Of a stretch of DNA of 64,000 bases, positions 9,556-20,883 are shown in pieces; position 1 is the stretch's first letter, and the number at the start of each line of letters is the position of its first letter. This stretch comes from Pseudogymnoascus destructans (Eukaryota; Ascomycota; Leotiomycetes; Thelebolales; Thelebolaceae). The stretch lies in assembly GCF_001641265.1 (NCBI RefSeq), contig NW_020167548.1, positions 248,001 to 312,000 on the forward strand, in the 5' to 3' direction. A model generated the notes under the pieces. That model did no database searches, was not told where the DNA came from, and worked only from the letters and a program-made list of their open reading frames with translations. Position numbers and translations under genes: made by a program.

Positions 9556-11967
9556 ATGGAAATGTCTTCAATTGAAAGTCGCATTACTTTGCTATTAGAG
9601 CCCTTAAAAACGACCCTGCTCTTACAGTCTCATCTGCAGCTACAACCTACAACGTCCCTCGTACAACCCTTCGTTGCCGACGCGCCGGGCATGACTCACG
9701 ACGCGATATCTCCGCCAACTTAAGAAAGTTGACCGACCTAGAGCGGATACTCGACCTAGATTTGCGAGGATTTCAGCCCCAGCTTGAAGACGTTCGAGAA
9801 ATGGCCGATCGCCTTTGTACGGACCGCGACGTGTCGCGTGTTAGACCACGATGGGCAGAGAACTTTGTTAAGCGTCATCTCGAGCTTACTACGCGTTTTC
9901 GACGTCGAATCGACTATTAGAGGGCCTAATGCGAAGATCCAGACGTGGTAAACGCATGGTTTTGGCTCGTACGGACTATGATTGCCAAGTACAGTATCTA
10001 GGAGGCAGACATCTATAATTTCAACGAGACCAGGTTTCTAATGGGCATGCTCTCGAGCGCAAAGGTTGTTACAAGCTCCGACTAGGCAATCGAGAGTTTG
10101 TTACAGTAATCTAGGGAGTATGTGCAACTGGCTAGACGCTGCCTCTGTACATAGTTGTAAAGGGCAAATTCCACCTTACACCTTGGTATTAGAACGGTCG
10201 ATTCCTGAGCGATTGGAGGATCCATATAAGTACTAACGGCTAGACTACAAACGAGATTGGTTTAGATAGGATTAAGCACTTTGATCAATGCACGAAGGCT
10301 CATACGAAAGGTGTAGTCCTTGACGGCCACACAAGCCACCACTCTACTAAGTTTAACGACTACTATAAGGCCAACAGCATCCTACCACTTTGTATGCCTC
10401 CCCATTCATCACATATCCTCTAGCCTCTTGATGTCAGTTGTTTTAGCCCGCTTAAGGCTTCGTACAGGAAGCAAATCAAGAAGATGATGTGGATGCAAAT
10501 CACTCACATCGTGAAGGAAAACTTTTTAGACTCATTTTTAGAGGCTTTTAACATAGCTATGACTGAAAACAACGTACAGGCAGGCTTTAGAGCAACTAGT
10601 CTTGTCCCTCTTGTAATGGTGGGTGCACCAGATGTGAGAATCTAGCCACCCAAGGAAGGGATGAATTTACTAAGACAACACACTGTCTTAGAAAACAGAG
10701 CCAAAGGGTCGTAGCTTAGACTATTCCACAACGCAGCAATCAGGTGTGTGATGTAGTGAAGTGGTTCAGACAAGTTGCAACAAATGTTGAGTCTGGGAAC
10801 TCAGGGGTAAGTCAGAGGTTAACACCTCACTGACTTTTCAGAAACAAGGAGTAACAAGATGAATGCTTGGAAGCTTGGAAAAGACGTGGAAGTATGTGAT
10901 AGTCGATTTACTGTATTGTCTGCTTGCCCTTTCTTAAGGAAAGGGCAATCCTATTTATGCTAAAGGAGTGTAGTTCTCTCATTTTCCAAGACTTTCCATG
11001 ACTTACCAGGCTTGGTAACTGTAGTAGACGTAAGAGAATCCCATAGAACCATCTCTTAGGTTCGTAGCCTATAGGAAGTAAAAGGAGGTCCAAGGTCAGA
11101 GTACCCCTATAGACAAATTATGTCATAGACAAATTATGTCATAACTTAACCAATCTTGTGGGTAACTAAAGAGCGATGACATGTAATGAATCATAGAGGT
11201 TCGTAGGAGCTTTTAGAGCTATCGTTCATGCTCCTAGGCCTCTAGTTGGTAGAGATATGTCATGTGGTAGTATGAGTGATGTCATGTAATGAATCATAGA
11301 GGGTTGTAGAGATATGCTATGTGGTAATATCGGCCCAGTAACTAAGGAGCGATGACGTGTAATGAATCATAGATGGTTGTAGCAATCGTTGAGTAGTATT
11401 GCTCTTGTTGTTGGTGTGATAAGCCAAAATATGTATAGTGACTTGTAGGTTTGAGGAGGAGATTTCCAAGTTTGCTCTTGAGTTTGATAGCAAACTGAGT
11501 GCAACGAATGTCAGTATGACACCTCTTAACCCTAAAGCTGTGCTTCCTAGCTAGATCTGAAGCTAATGACACCTTTGCTGCTAAACACACGCCTAGGGAC
11601 AGCTTAATCTTAGGTTACAAAGACGCCTAAGACAGCATCTAAGATCACTCAACAGTCAACTACCATTAAGAATAAGATTACTAGGCATTAAAATAGCTCC
11701 CTAACCTATATGTACAACATGATTGATGCCTCGGCAAGAGGTATGTTAAAGATGGCATACAAGCTTGTGTTAATGCAGGCTGAGCTAAATGACCTTCGTA
11801 CAGCAAATAAGGTTCTTAGCAAGTGCTAGAGGGCTAAAAAAACATGTCTATAGGCAGGAGGATCACTTAGTATATAGGAAGCAGAGGATCTAATGGCTGA
11901 GAAGGATATAGGTGAGCAGTTGAAGATTGAAACAAATTGTAGTAGTCGTCATGTAGAGGGGGCTTAA
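9556..11967 (+). pseudogene. Decayed pogo/Fot1 transposase (DDE_1 family)
   Basis: Broken frames give, in order: a psq-type helix-turn-helix (NDPALTVSSAATTYNVPRTT), a CENP-B/Tc5-like helical segment (RGFQPQLEDVREMADRL), YIYNFNETGF near the first catalytic Asp, LDGHTSHHS near the second, CMPPHSSH and LQPLDVSCFSPL. The C-terminal coil lies after the nested LTR and ends near GEQLKIETNCSSRHVEG. Most stops sit where CAG, CAA or TGG codons are expected, for example TAT-TAG-AGG-GCC-TAA near 9916. The nested LTR at 10612-11521 duplicates CCTCT. This element cannot make a transposase. Confidence 0.85.
10612..11521 (-). mobile_element. Copy B of the ~0.9 kb repeat: solo LTR with CCTCT target duplication
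   Basis: In its own orientation it starts TGTCATACTGAC and ends CACCATTACA (910 bp). The five bases before it (10607-10611) and after it (11522-11526) are both CCTCT. A 5-bp duplication with TG...CA ends is what an LTR retrotransposon leaves. The flanks join two parts of a transposase pseudogene, so this is an insertion rather than a rearrangement. It contains no coding region, hence a solo LTR. Confidence 0.9.
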
Positions 11968-12166
11968 GTACACACCTAGCACTGTAGTGTTTGCAGTATG
12001 GCTAGTCATAATGCACGAACCTGTTAAGTGGTAGTAGTAACCTTTAGAGAAGATGATTCCGAGTAGTTTTAATTGATTTGGTGTTGTGGTTTCTATAGCT
12101 ATTATAAAAGGGATTAAGTGCAGTAGAGGTGGCCACTCATTATACATAGCTACTCATTATACAAGT

Positions 12167-12468
12167 ACATTAACGTACATGTATAGCAAAAGCCCTAGAC
12201 AAGCGAAAGTGTAATGATGTACAGTTATGCTTGCACTACATCCTACTAAGCCAAAAAGAATAATTGTTAGAACTGACCTTATTACATAGGCAATAGGGTT
12301 GGTTCTGACGATTATACTATTCTAGCTTAGTAGAATACACATAACACGCCATATATACAATGCACTATAATGGTTGGCACCCTATTATAGAAAGCCTCAC
12401 TTAGATGTGCTAACATGACAACTACATAAAACACTATATTTCTCTACCATAAACGATGTCCTAGAAAA
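12167..12468. other. AT-rich spacer between two pogo elements
   Basis: About 300 bp of AT-rich sequence with many TA steps. It probably includes the left end of the next pogo element, but no clear terminal repeat could be paired because that element's right end is lost. Confidence 0.3.
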
Positions 12469-13640
12469 ATGATAAAAGAGACCTTATTTTAGCCCTCTAA
12501 GCTATGAAACCCAACCTAAAGCTACGTGCAAGAGCTATAGGGGAGCTTTATAAAGTTAATTATAAGAAGCTCTGTCACTAGAACCATAGTATACCTACAC
12601 GGCATGATATTCTAGCTAATTCACAGAAATTGACAAACCTAGAGTAATCAGTTCTTGTTCAACACATACTTGACCTAGCTGCTAAAGGATTTCCTCTAAA
12701 GATATGGCAAATTAACTACTTGTAACATATGACACTCTATGAATTAGGTCACGTTAGGCTTTAAACTTTGCTAAGCGGTGTGTAGAGCTCTAGACATGCT
12801 TCTAGTGTAAATACAACTACTAGAGGGCTAAGTGCAAGGACCCAAAAGTCCTCTGTGGTTGGTTTGAGCTTATGCACAACACAATTGTGAAATATAGCAT
12901 CTATGAAGCCAATATCTACAACTTTGATAAGACTAGGTTTATGATAGGTGTTATCTCAACTGCTATGGTTATAACAATCTTAGACAGGCAGGCAAAAGCA
13001 AAGAAGGTACAGCCTAGCAATAATAGGTTATAGTAATCCAAAACATTAGTTCCTAAGGTTGGGTAGTGCTACCATTTGTCATTGTTATAGGCAAAAATCA
13101 CCTTATATCTTAGTATGAGAATAGTGGATTTCTAAGCGATTAGGTCATTGCTGTTACTGAAAATGGCTAGACTACAAATAAGAGAGGCATGGATTAGATT
13201 TAGCATTTTGAGAAGCATACAAAGCCCTAGACTGTTAGTGGTTATCACCTCTTAGTCCTTAATAGTCATGAGAGCCACCACTTAGATGAGTTTAAGGAGT
13301 ACTATAAGGAACACAACATTATTACGCTTTGTATGCCTGCTCACTCCTCCCATTTACTCCAGCCACTTGATGTTAGCTGTTTCAGCCTATTAAAAAAGGC
13401 TTATGGTCAGCAAATTGAAGATATAATACAGGCTTATATTACTTACATTACTAAGGATGACTTCTTTCCTACCTTTTATGCTGCATTTAACATTGTAATG
13501 ATAGAAAGCAACATTTAAGGAGGCTTCTAAGGTGTAGGACTTCTCCTATTCAACCCTTAGAGTGTGATCTCTAGACTTGATCTTAGGTTTTAGACACTAA
13601 CACCTCTAACTACCCGCCTAAATACCGCTTAACCTTCGGT
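12469..13640 (+). pseudogene. Decayed pogo/Fot1 transposase (pogo-2)
   Basis: Frames broken by many stops still show a helix-turn-helix region (NSQKLTNLEESVLVQHILDL), YEANIYNFDKTRFMIGV around the first catalytic Asp, SHESHHLDEFKEYY around the second, then CMPAHSSHLLQPLDVSCFSLL and DDFFPTFYAAFNI (13333-13518, still open). Stops replace expected Trp and Gln codons: near 13170-13206, GGC-TAG-ACT, GAT-TAG-ATT and TAG-CAT stand for W, W and Q. The element lacks its 3' end, which is cut by the LTR fragment at 13666. Confidence 0.8.
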
Positions 13641-13665
13641 TTTTTAGACACCAAACAACCTAATT

Positions 13666-14178
13666 GACTTTCCATGACTAACCAGGCTTGGTAACTGTAG
13701 TCAACGTAAGAGAGATCCCATAGAACCATCTCTTAGGTTCCTAGCCTATAGGAAGTGAAAGGAGGTCCAAGGTCAGAGTACCCCTATAGACATAACTTAA
13801 CCAATCTTGTGGGTAACTAAGGAGCGATGACGTGTAATGAATCATAGAGGGTTGTAGAAGCTTTTGGAGCTATCGTTCATGTTCCTAGGCTTCTAGTTGA
13901 TAGAGATATGTCATGTGGTAGTATTAGCCCAGTAACTAAGGAGTGATGTCATGTAATGAATCATAGAGGGTTGTAGAGATATGCTATGTGGTAATATCAG
14001 CCCAGTAACTAAGGAGCGATGATGTGTAATGAATCATAGAGGGTTGTAGCAATCGTTGCTCTTGTTGTTGGTGTGATAAGCCAAAATATGTATAGTGACT
14101 TGTAGGTTTGAGGAGGAGATTTCTAAGTTTGCTCTTGAGTTTGATAGCAAACTGAGTGCAACGAATGTCAGTATGACA
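13666..14178 (-). mobile_element. Copy C of the ~0.9 kb repeat, truncated
   Basis: It matches copy B from the GACTTTCCATGACT segment to the terminal GTCAGTATGACA (the TGTCATACTGAC end in its own orientation) but lacks the other ~380 bp. It has a small internal deletion near 14057. It lies exactly between pogo-2 and another pogo fragment, so a deletion or recombination at the truncated end is likely. Confidence 0.85.
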
Positions 14179-14350
14179 TAGTCGTATTTATGACTAAATA
14201 TGCTTTTAAGCTGTGGTTGTCGCCGAACAAAGTTCGTTGCCTAGTTCTTACTAACATGTGACGCGTCGCGGTCGCGTAATAATCGATTTGCCATACTTCC
14301 ACAGCACTTAACCTAGGAGGAAATGCTTGAGAATCTAGTTTAAGAACCCT

Positions 14351-14557
14351 CTAAACTATCATACATTCTTCTAGTTTCGTAAGCTTTTGTGCTTTAGGTT
14401 GAATATTGTGTATTGATTGCCAGCCATAGAGACGCGCTTGGAGCGTTGTATGGGAGACATTGTAAATGACTGCCGCGCGTCGAATGCTAAGTTTAGGTGT
14501 ATTTTGGATAGCCTGGATAGCTAAGACTAATTGAGCTTCTTTTTGAGCGGAAGCCAT
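14351..14557 (-). pseudogene. N-terminal fragment of a pogo/Fot1 transposase (pogo-3)
   Basis: From Met at 14557 it reads MASAQKEAQLVLAIQAIQN, then PKLSIRRAAVIYNVSHTTL, the psq-type helix-turn-helix that opens Fot1/pogo transposases. It ends within 68 codons, near the LTR fragment at 14178. Upstream, at about 14611-14650, sequence with repeated GTGGACCGC..CACTTG words looks like this element's terminal repeat. The rest of the transposase is missing. It differs from pogo-1 and pogo-2 in sequence. Confidence 0.75.
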
Positions 14558-14659
14558 TTGAATTGGTGATGTGGTGAAGTTAAGAAGTGAAGAAGCATTC
14601 AGTGTTAATTGGCGTGGACCGCGCACTTGGGTGGACCGCCCACTTGTGGACTACGTTAG

Positions 14660-16330
14660 TCATGATTATTATGCCCTGTTAGGATACTCTCAACGACAAG
14701 ACAGCAGTCTTGCAAAGAAATAAAGAAATGGAAGAAGAATAAGACCCCTAAAAAACTGACATTGCAATAATCACACTCAAACAACAAAACAGCCAGCTAG
14801 TCACTCACTCACTCACTCACTCACTCACCCCAAACCCCTCAATAAAGCCCTCCCCCCTAAAACATTCCTCCCCCCCCCCCCGCCCCCTATCAAAAACCCC
14901 CATCAAGATCCTCTTAACAACAAAAGACAGCATTCACCGACAAGACGCAGGCAAGATCAGTGACCTCTCGTCCGCTCCGTCCCCCAACTCCCACCGTCCG
15001 TCCATAATACCAGCAAGAACGCGGTCGAAACGCATATTCATAAACATACTGCTGCGTCTTGAGTATGGAGATAAAGATTGTCCAAACTTAGATTTAGTGC
15101 ACTATATAGTGAGCAAGGAGGCGAGGGGGGAGAGCGCGGTGCTAGGGGTTACGGTTGCTGATTGTTGGTAGGGGGGTGGTGGCGGGGTTGGTATGGATGG
15201 AAGTGGATGAGGGAGTATGGGGGGAAAGGGGGAAAGGGGAAAGGGGGAAAGGGGGAAAGGGGGAAAGGGGAAGGGGAAAGGGGGAAAGGGGAAAGGGGGA
15301 AAGGGGGAAAGGGGGAAAGGGGGAAAGGGGGAAAGGGGGAAAGGGGGAAAGGGGGAAAGGGGAAAGGGGGAAAGGGGAAAGGGGGAAAGGGGGAAAGGGG
15401 GAAAGGGGGAAAGGGGGAAAGGGGGAAAGGGGAAAGGGGGAAAGGGGGAAAGGGGGAAAGGGGGAAAGGGGGAAAGGGGGAAAGGGGGAAAGGATGGAAT
15501 TTAAGAAGGGATTGGCATCAGGAAGGATACTTTACTCACTCTCAACAACAAGCCAGCCACCCACTCACTCACCACTCAGCCCCCCCCCATCGCTATTTCC
15601 CACCCTAACCCTCAAAACATCCCCCCCCCGCCCCCCCTTCTCTATACCACCTATCAAAAACCCTCATCACAATACTCTCAACAACAACGACAGCAGCCAC
15701 CACCAGCAAGACGCAGGCAAGATTAATGATCTCGTCGGAGGAGAGCGCCGTGCTGGGGGGGATGGTTGCTGATTGTTAGTAGGTGAGGGGCGGGGTGGCG
15801 GGGTTTGTTTAGGGGGAGGTGGAGGGAGGATGAAAACGGGGGGGGGAGGGGGGAAGGGCGGAAGTTAAGAAGAAATTGTCATCAGGACAGGATACTCACT
15901 CTCACAACAAGCCCCTCGCTCACTCACTCATCCACTCAACTCAATCACTCCCCACAAAACGAAGAAGAATAACCACCCAAACCTCCATAAAAAAAAAATC
16001 CTATTCCAAACCCCTAATTCCTAAAAGATTCTTTATCCCTCCCCCGCCCCATCAACCGCCACTCTTCAGACACACACCCCATCCATCCATCCATCTATTC
16101 TCCACAGCTTAGTCGCAGGTAGGTATGTAGGGTCCTATCCTGTCGTTCAAAAGAAGGATAGAAACCCCCCTTCACGCACAGCAGCAGGCGACACGGTTTA
16201 CTCTCAAGAAGTCCAATAAAAGGCATCAGCAAACGGTAAGATGGTAAGGTAAGTTGGTTAGATAAACGTTGCTACAGAATTTCAAATGGGATATAGAGAA
16301 GCACAAGTCCTAACTAAAACTAAACTAGCT
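14660..16330. repeat. G/C-rich region with three diverged copies of one unit
   Basis: A block with ACTCACTC runs, poly-C, TATCAAAAACCC, ACAACAA, GACAGCA, CAAGACGCAGGCAAGAT and a G-rich right end with GGTTGCTGATTGTT occurs at about 14790-15190 and again at about 15540-15810. A third, shorter version starts near 15870 with GAAATTGTCATCAGGACAGG (compare 15510-15530). Frames across it are simple-repeat artefacts. No gene is supported. Confidence 0.65.
15219..15493 (+). repeat. GGGGGAAA microsatellite
   Basis: About 275 bp of GGGGGAAA units with occasional GGGGAAA variants. All G is on one strand, so it could fold into G-quadruplexes. Three overlapping frames rich in Lys, Gly, Glu and Arg arise from the repeat and are not taken as genes. 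Confidence 0.95.
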
Positions 16331-16639
16331 AAAATAAAAACTGTAGATGAGATATCATGACAAACAATACAGATGAAAAAGACAGGACAGAAACAAGGAG
16401 ATCAAAATACAGCAGACATGCCACCACCCCTCTCTCGGCGCTAAAAGAACTAAAAATAACAGCTCGGTAGGTATATCGAGAAGAAGAAAACAAAGGGTAA
16501 TAGATAAGAAACACAGTTGCGTAGACGCCACAGACACCCATCGTCTCCCTCTCCCTCTTCCTCAAACCACTCACACTCCAACAACAATGAAACAGCCAAA
16601 AGGATCGGATCGAAAACCCCACAGGCAGGCAACAGGGAT
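16331..16639. other. 3' flank of the DENN gene
   Basis: No coding region recognised. It lies downstream of the DENN gene on the minus strand and probably includes its 3' UTR. Confidence 0.35.
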
Positions 16640-16999
16640 CTACACCTTCCTCAACTCCTCCATAGCATCCCTCCACCTCCTCGCCCTCACCTCATGCGCC
16701 CCCAGACTCAACGGCCGCAACCCCCCCTTATTCCTCTCCAAGTTGTTCTTACTCGAGTTCGGCGGAGGGAGTGGTGAGACTGTCTCGGTGCCGCTGCTGC
16801 TTCCCCCCCCTTCTTTCGTCTCCTCCACGCTCACCACGCTCTCGCGCCGAGCAGAGCGGCGCGAAGAAACGCTGACGCCGCTCTCACGCCAAGACGCCGA
16901 GGATGAAAAACTCAAGTTACTCTCCCTCCGCTCCCGGCGCTCACGAGCGACTCGCGCATTTCCCTTACCGATTCCCGACGGAAAGTGGCGAGTGTATGA
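16640..16999 (-). CDS. Possible last exon of the DENN gene
   Basis: A minus-strand frame starts right after a TAG acceptor-like site (exon from 16999) and stays open for 119 codons. It is charged and Ser-rich, with SGIGKGNARVARERRERR, later SSRRSARRESVVSVEE, and the ending VRARRWRDAMEELRKV before a stop. Codon use and the structured C-terminus look coding. No strong donor was found in the G-rich 210 bp that separates it from the stop at 17210, so joining it to the DENN frame is uncertain. It could also be a chance frame. Confidence 0.4.
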   Translation of the reverse strand, partial: SYTRHFPSGIGKGNARVARERRERRESNLSFSSSASWRESGVSVSSRRSARRESVVSVEETKEGGGSSSGTETVSPLPPPNSSKNNLERNKGGLRPLSLGAHEVRARRWRDAMEELRKV

Positions 17000-17209
17000 C
17001 TATCCCCCACACCTCTCTCTCCCCCTCTCTAACCCCAATCTCCCTCACCACCACACCCCCACCACCCCCCACCACCTCCCCCACTCTAGCATGTTCAAAC
17101 CGCCCGCCGTCTCTAACACCCGCCTCACTACCCCCCCACCACCCCGTCCAAAGATAGGGCTATCAGGTCTCCCCCCACTATCCGGCCTCTGCGGTTTAAA
17201 CCCAACGAG

Positions 17210-20077
17210 TCAATGTCCACCCAGCGCACTAATCCTCGCTCCACTCGGTCGGTGGAGGAGAGACTCATGCCGCCCCTTTGTCGGCATCCCCTCCGTCTGC
17301 TGCGGCGTTGAGGTGGATGATTCCTCGCTCTCATCCGAGTCCTCCGCGATTTTGGTGGGCAGGTCGGAGTACTGCGCTGATCCGCGCTCCGGGGTCGTGG
17401 TGACGGAGGCGATCGACATAGCCGTGCTGGAGCGGTTATGTATCAAATCCGGCGTCGGCGGGATGCTCGACGCGCGCCCCGGATGCAAAAGGGACGACTC
17501 ATCCACATCACTCCCCCCCTCCCCATCCTCACTCGCCACACTCGCCGCACTCGCCGCACTCCTAACACTCGCCACACTAGCCGTAGAATGCCTACTCTGC
17601 GCGGCAAGTCGTCTCTGCTGTCTCGCAATCGCCTCAGCCTCCGCACCAGCATCATGAGCAAGCTGCAGCCCCTCAACGGCCGCGGCGCACTGCTCGCTGA
17701 TGTTGCGGATGATGTGCGCGATGGCGTCGGTCTTGTCGCGGAGATGGCGGTCCGCGACGTCGATGATGGACATGTTGCTCAGGCGCTTGGAGTTGCGCGC
17801 GCTGGCGGAGGGGGAGTTGTAAAGGCGCGTTTCCATCTCCGGGGACACGTCGGCGCCGCGGGAGAGGGCGCGGGAGGAGGCGCGGGAGTCGGGGGCGTCG
17901 GCGGAGGATTCGCCGGTGGTGGTGGTGGCGTCACGGGGCGCTTCCTCGGCAATGTCCTCGAGGTCCTCGTCGTCGTAGCCGTTCTCGATGTACTCAGCCA
18001 GCTCGTCCTTGCCGAGAGTACGGACAATATGCTCCATATGGTGAGTCTGTCCGCTGATAAGCGAGCGGAGATGAAGAACAACACGCTGCGCCTCGTCGCG
18101 CTGGCGGAGGATAGTAGTGTTAGTGTGCTGCAGCTGGGACAGCTCTTTCTTATTACGCTTACGCTCGCGCTCGAGCTCCTCGGCGATCTCCTGCTGCAGG
18201 ACCAGCGCCTCGAGGGCGTCGTCTCGCTGCTTCTCGGTGCCGGAGAGGCGGACGGTGAGGCGCGCGCTGTCGTCCTTCTGCTGCTCGATGAGGGTGGTGA
18301 GGCGGCGGGCTTCGCGCTTGTGCGACTCGATCTTGGCTTTGAGGTCCGTGGTCTCCTTGGTGAGCTGTTCAGCGAAGGCCTGGAATTTGAGGAATTGCTG
18401 TTTCCAGCTCTCGAGCTCCTCGACGAGGAAGTTGTTCCGTTTGGTGACCTTGCCGAGCTCGGTGTCCATTCTGCCCTTGAGGTTGATGAAATCTTGCCAT
18501 GCCTCGAGCGCGTCGCGGGAGTACTGGTTGCGCTCCCTGACGATCTCGTTGAGGTGGCGCATCGACACCTTGGTCATCAGAGGCTTCTTGACGGCTCCGC
18601 CGAAGACGGCCTTGATGCCGGTATTCCTGCCCATCTTCTCGCAGACGTGGTCCATGACCGCCATGATGGAATCCTGGTTCCACCACTCTGGACTCTGGAT
18701 CGACTCGACCTCACCGCGCATGACGATGATCTGGCCAGCTGGGACGAGCTTGCCGCCTCCGTACGCGGATCTGAGGTGCTGAGGAACGCCAGATGGGGTG
18801 ATGTCGCCGTTAAGAGCCTGGGTCATGCGGTTAACCATCTTGGTGCGCTGGCCAGCATTGAGAGCGGAAGGTGAGCTGGAAGTAAGGACAAAGTTGCGGT
18901 CCAAGTCGACGACAAGGGCGTCGGTTGGCGCAGTGAAGAGAGTCCTGCACTCAGCGGTGATACCGAGGATATATGGGCCCGGCTCCTGCACGAGCTCGGT
19001 GGCATGTCTAGCATGCACAACCGGGACGTAGAGACCGCTCCACTCGTAGACGCGGACGCAGTAGCGGATCGTCTCAGCGGCCACGGTCAGCATAGCGGCG
19101 TAGTGACTGACGAAGATGATGCGGCGGGTGGGCGACAGGGCGGCCTCTATGACGCCCACGATGTTTGGGATGGAGAGGCAGGAGAAGAGGGGCCACATGG
19201 CGAAGTTCTGGAAGCCAGTGGGCGAGGAGGGGAACTGGTAGCAGAGGGCGTAGTCCTTCATGTCGATGCGGACGAGGTCGTTGAGGCGCGGGGCGGGGAA
19301 GCTGAGGATGCGCGAGACCTCCTCGGCGTGGAAGAGGTTGGTGGCCTTGTTCCAGTGGATCCACATGCCGCGCAGGTAGTCGCCGAGCAGGTCGTAGAGC
19401 GGGTATCTGGAGAGGAAGGACAGGCAGTATGGGATCCAGTATGTCTCGTCGGCGGGGTCGTAAAAGTCGGATTCCGTCCTCTTGCGGAGGTCCCTGATGG
19501 TCTCGGCGCGCTTCTCGTCAGCCCTCGACCAGACGCGGAGCGCGATACCGTAGAGGGTGTGGGAGGAGTCCTGCTGGAGGACGAAAGAGTGGTGCACGCA
19601 ATGCGGCTGGCTTCGTCCAGTGCAAATCTCGACATCATGAGGGAAGCAAGCCTGTAATCAAAAATTAGCACTCCGTCACCAATTCTCGATCCCCAGATCA
19701 AAACATACCCTCATAGCCGAATGCAACGCCCTAGCATTCTCATTATCCTGCTCCAACCTCGGGCTACTCCCCAAGATCTCCGGCAGCCAAAACTGCCCCA
19801 CCGCCCCCTTCATATGCCCAATCTTCCCCTGCGCCGGCGCCGGCGCCTTCACCCACTGCGCGGGCTCGCGCCCAACACCACACACCATGTAGGCATGTGT
19901 CAGCGTCTTGGGAGTGCGCTGCTGCGGCTTGACGTTCAGGGTAGAGGGGATGGGCTGGGTGATGCGCGAGTGCAGCGACGAGGTGCGGCTGGGGATCACG
20001 AGGGGTTGGTCGTTTTGGTCGCGGTCGCCGGTGCGGGGGCGCACGAAGGAGGTGTGTGTGCTGAGGGAGGGAGCCAT
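17210..20077 (-). CDS. Fungal DENN-domain protein (probable Rab GEF)
   Basis: Two exons: 20077-19709 (123 codons) and 19651-17210 (813 codons plus stop), 936 residues. The intron 19708-19652 has donor GTATGT, a GCTAAT branch-like site and acceptor ACAG, and keeps frame, giving SAMR|ACFPHDVEICTG. Exon 1 has a low-complexity start, then THAYMVCGVG and IGHMKGAVGQFWLPEIL (uDENN region). Exon 2 opens with HHSFVLQQDSSHTLYGIALRV and continues with RYPLYDLLGDYLRGMWIHW and SIPNIVGVIEAALSPTRRII (cDENN), then dDENN-like sequence. A long coiled coil follows, from about VTKRNNFLVEELESW to HHMEHIVRTLGKDEL, and then a Ser/Ala-rich tail. DENN proteins usually act as exchange factors for Rab GTPases in membrane traffic; the specific Rab is unknown. 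Start is the first Met before the conserved region. The true C-terminus may lie in another exon. Confidence 0.88.
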
Positions 20078-20582
20078 TGTGAGGTTTTTTTTTGGGGGGG
20101 GGGGTGTTGGCGGGTGTGGTGGTGAGGGTGAGAGAGAGCCACGCTGGGTGGGATCTCTGGGTTCGCGAGCTTGGTCGGAACGGTGGGCGATTGATGTCGA
20201 TGGACGGAGGGAGGGAGCTGAGGACTGGAATCGTTGATGAAAGCGACGACGAACAGGTGCCGGCGAGTAGGCAAGACGGGGATAGCAAACGCAGTTCACT
20301 CTTTCTTGTACACAACAACACTCTACACTCTTGTGCACGCACCAAGTCGGGCGGATTGATTCCTGCTCACTGGGTGGGTGAGTGAGGTTTCGTTTGCTTC
20401 TCTCTTGTGGTGGTGAGGAGGAGGACCAAGAGTGAGGAGGGAAGAGGAGATGAGGCTTCTGTAACGGGTTTCTCTTGCCCAGGTACGAGGGAGGGACTAG
20501 GGGGCGGGGGGGGGGGGGGGGATGGAGAGATTGGAGGGAGGTTGGAGCTGGTGGGTGCTGGCTGTTGGTGTGTGTGTATGTA

Positions 20583-20652
20583 CGGAGGGGGAGGGGGGAG
20601 GGGGAGGGGGGAGGGGGAGGGGGGAGGGGGGAGGGGGGAGGGGGGAGGGGGG
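20583..20652 (+). repeat. GGGGGAG-type microsatellite
   Basis: About 70 bp of GGGGAG and GGGGGGAG units on the plus strand, upstream of the DENN gene. Potential G-quadruplex former. Confidence 0.9.
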
Positions 20653-20883
20653 ATGTATTTACTTAGGGAGCTAAGTACCTCTCCGTACCCTCGCTGGGGT
20701 GTAGTCGACCATTGTGTGAAGCGTCATAGGTGGATTGTTGGGTGGTGGGCGTGGATATGGGTGTGGCTGGGAGGGGTGGGTACGGGGGGATACTTGGGAA
20801 GTTAGAGAAAGTACGTTATGTTTGGGGAGGATGTGGTGGTACAGTATGCTTAGTACTTGTGTTGTTGGCTGTAGGGTACACGG

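Larger units (their letters stand above)
9461..12166 (+). mobile_element. pogo/Fot1-type DNA transposon (pogo-1) with a nested solo LTR
   Basis: The ends form an inverted repeat of about 45 bp. The left end reads TAACGAGTAGCC, ATGTATAACGAGTGGCC, ACCTCCAC. The reverse complement of the right end reads TAATGAGTAGCT, ATGTATAATGAGTGGCC, ACCTCTAC. In this aligned core all differences are C to T on the right side. Inside lies a decayed transposase, split by an LTR at 10612-11521. Exact ends are uncertain by a few bases. Confidence 0.8.

Noticed and set aside
15155..15772. Overlapping Lys/Gly/Glu/Arg-rich frames
   Set aside because: Pure translation of the GGGGGAAA microsatellite in three phases.
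17438..18874. 478-codon plus-strand frame opposite the DENN gene
   Set aside because: It mirrors the conserved DENN coding sequence in GC-rich DNA. The minus strand has domain similarity and a good intron; the plus frame has none.
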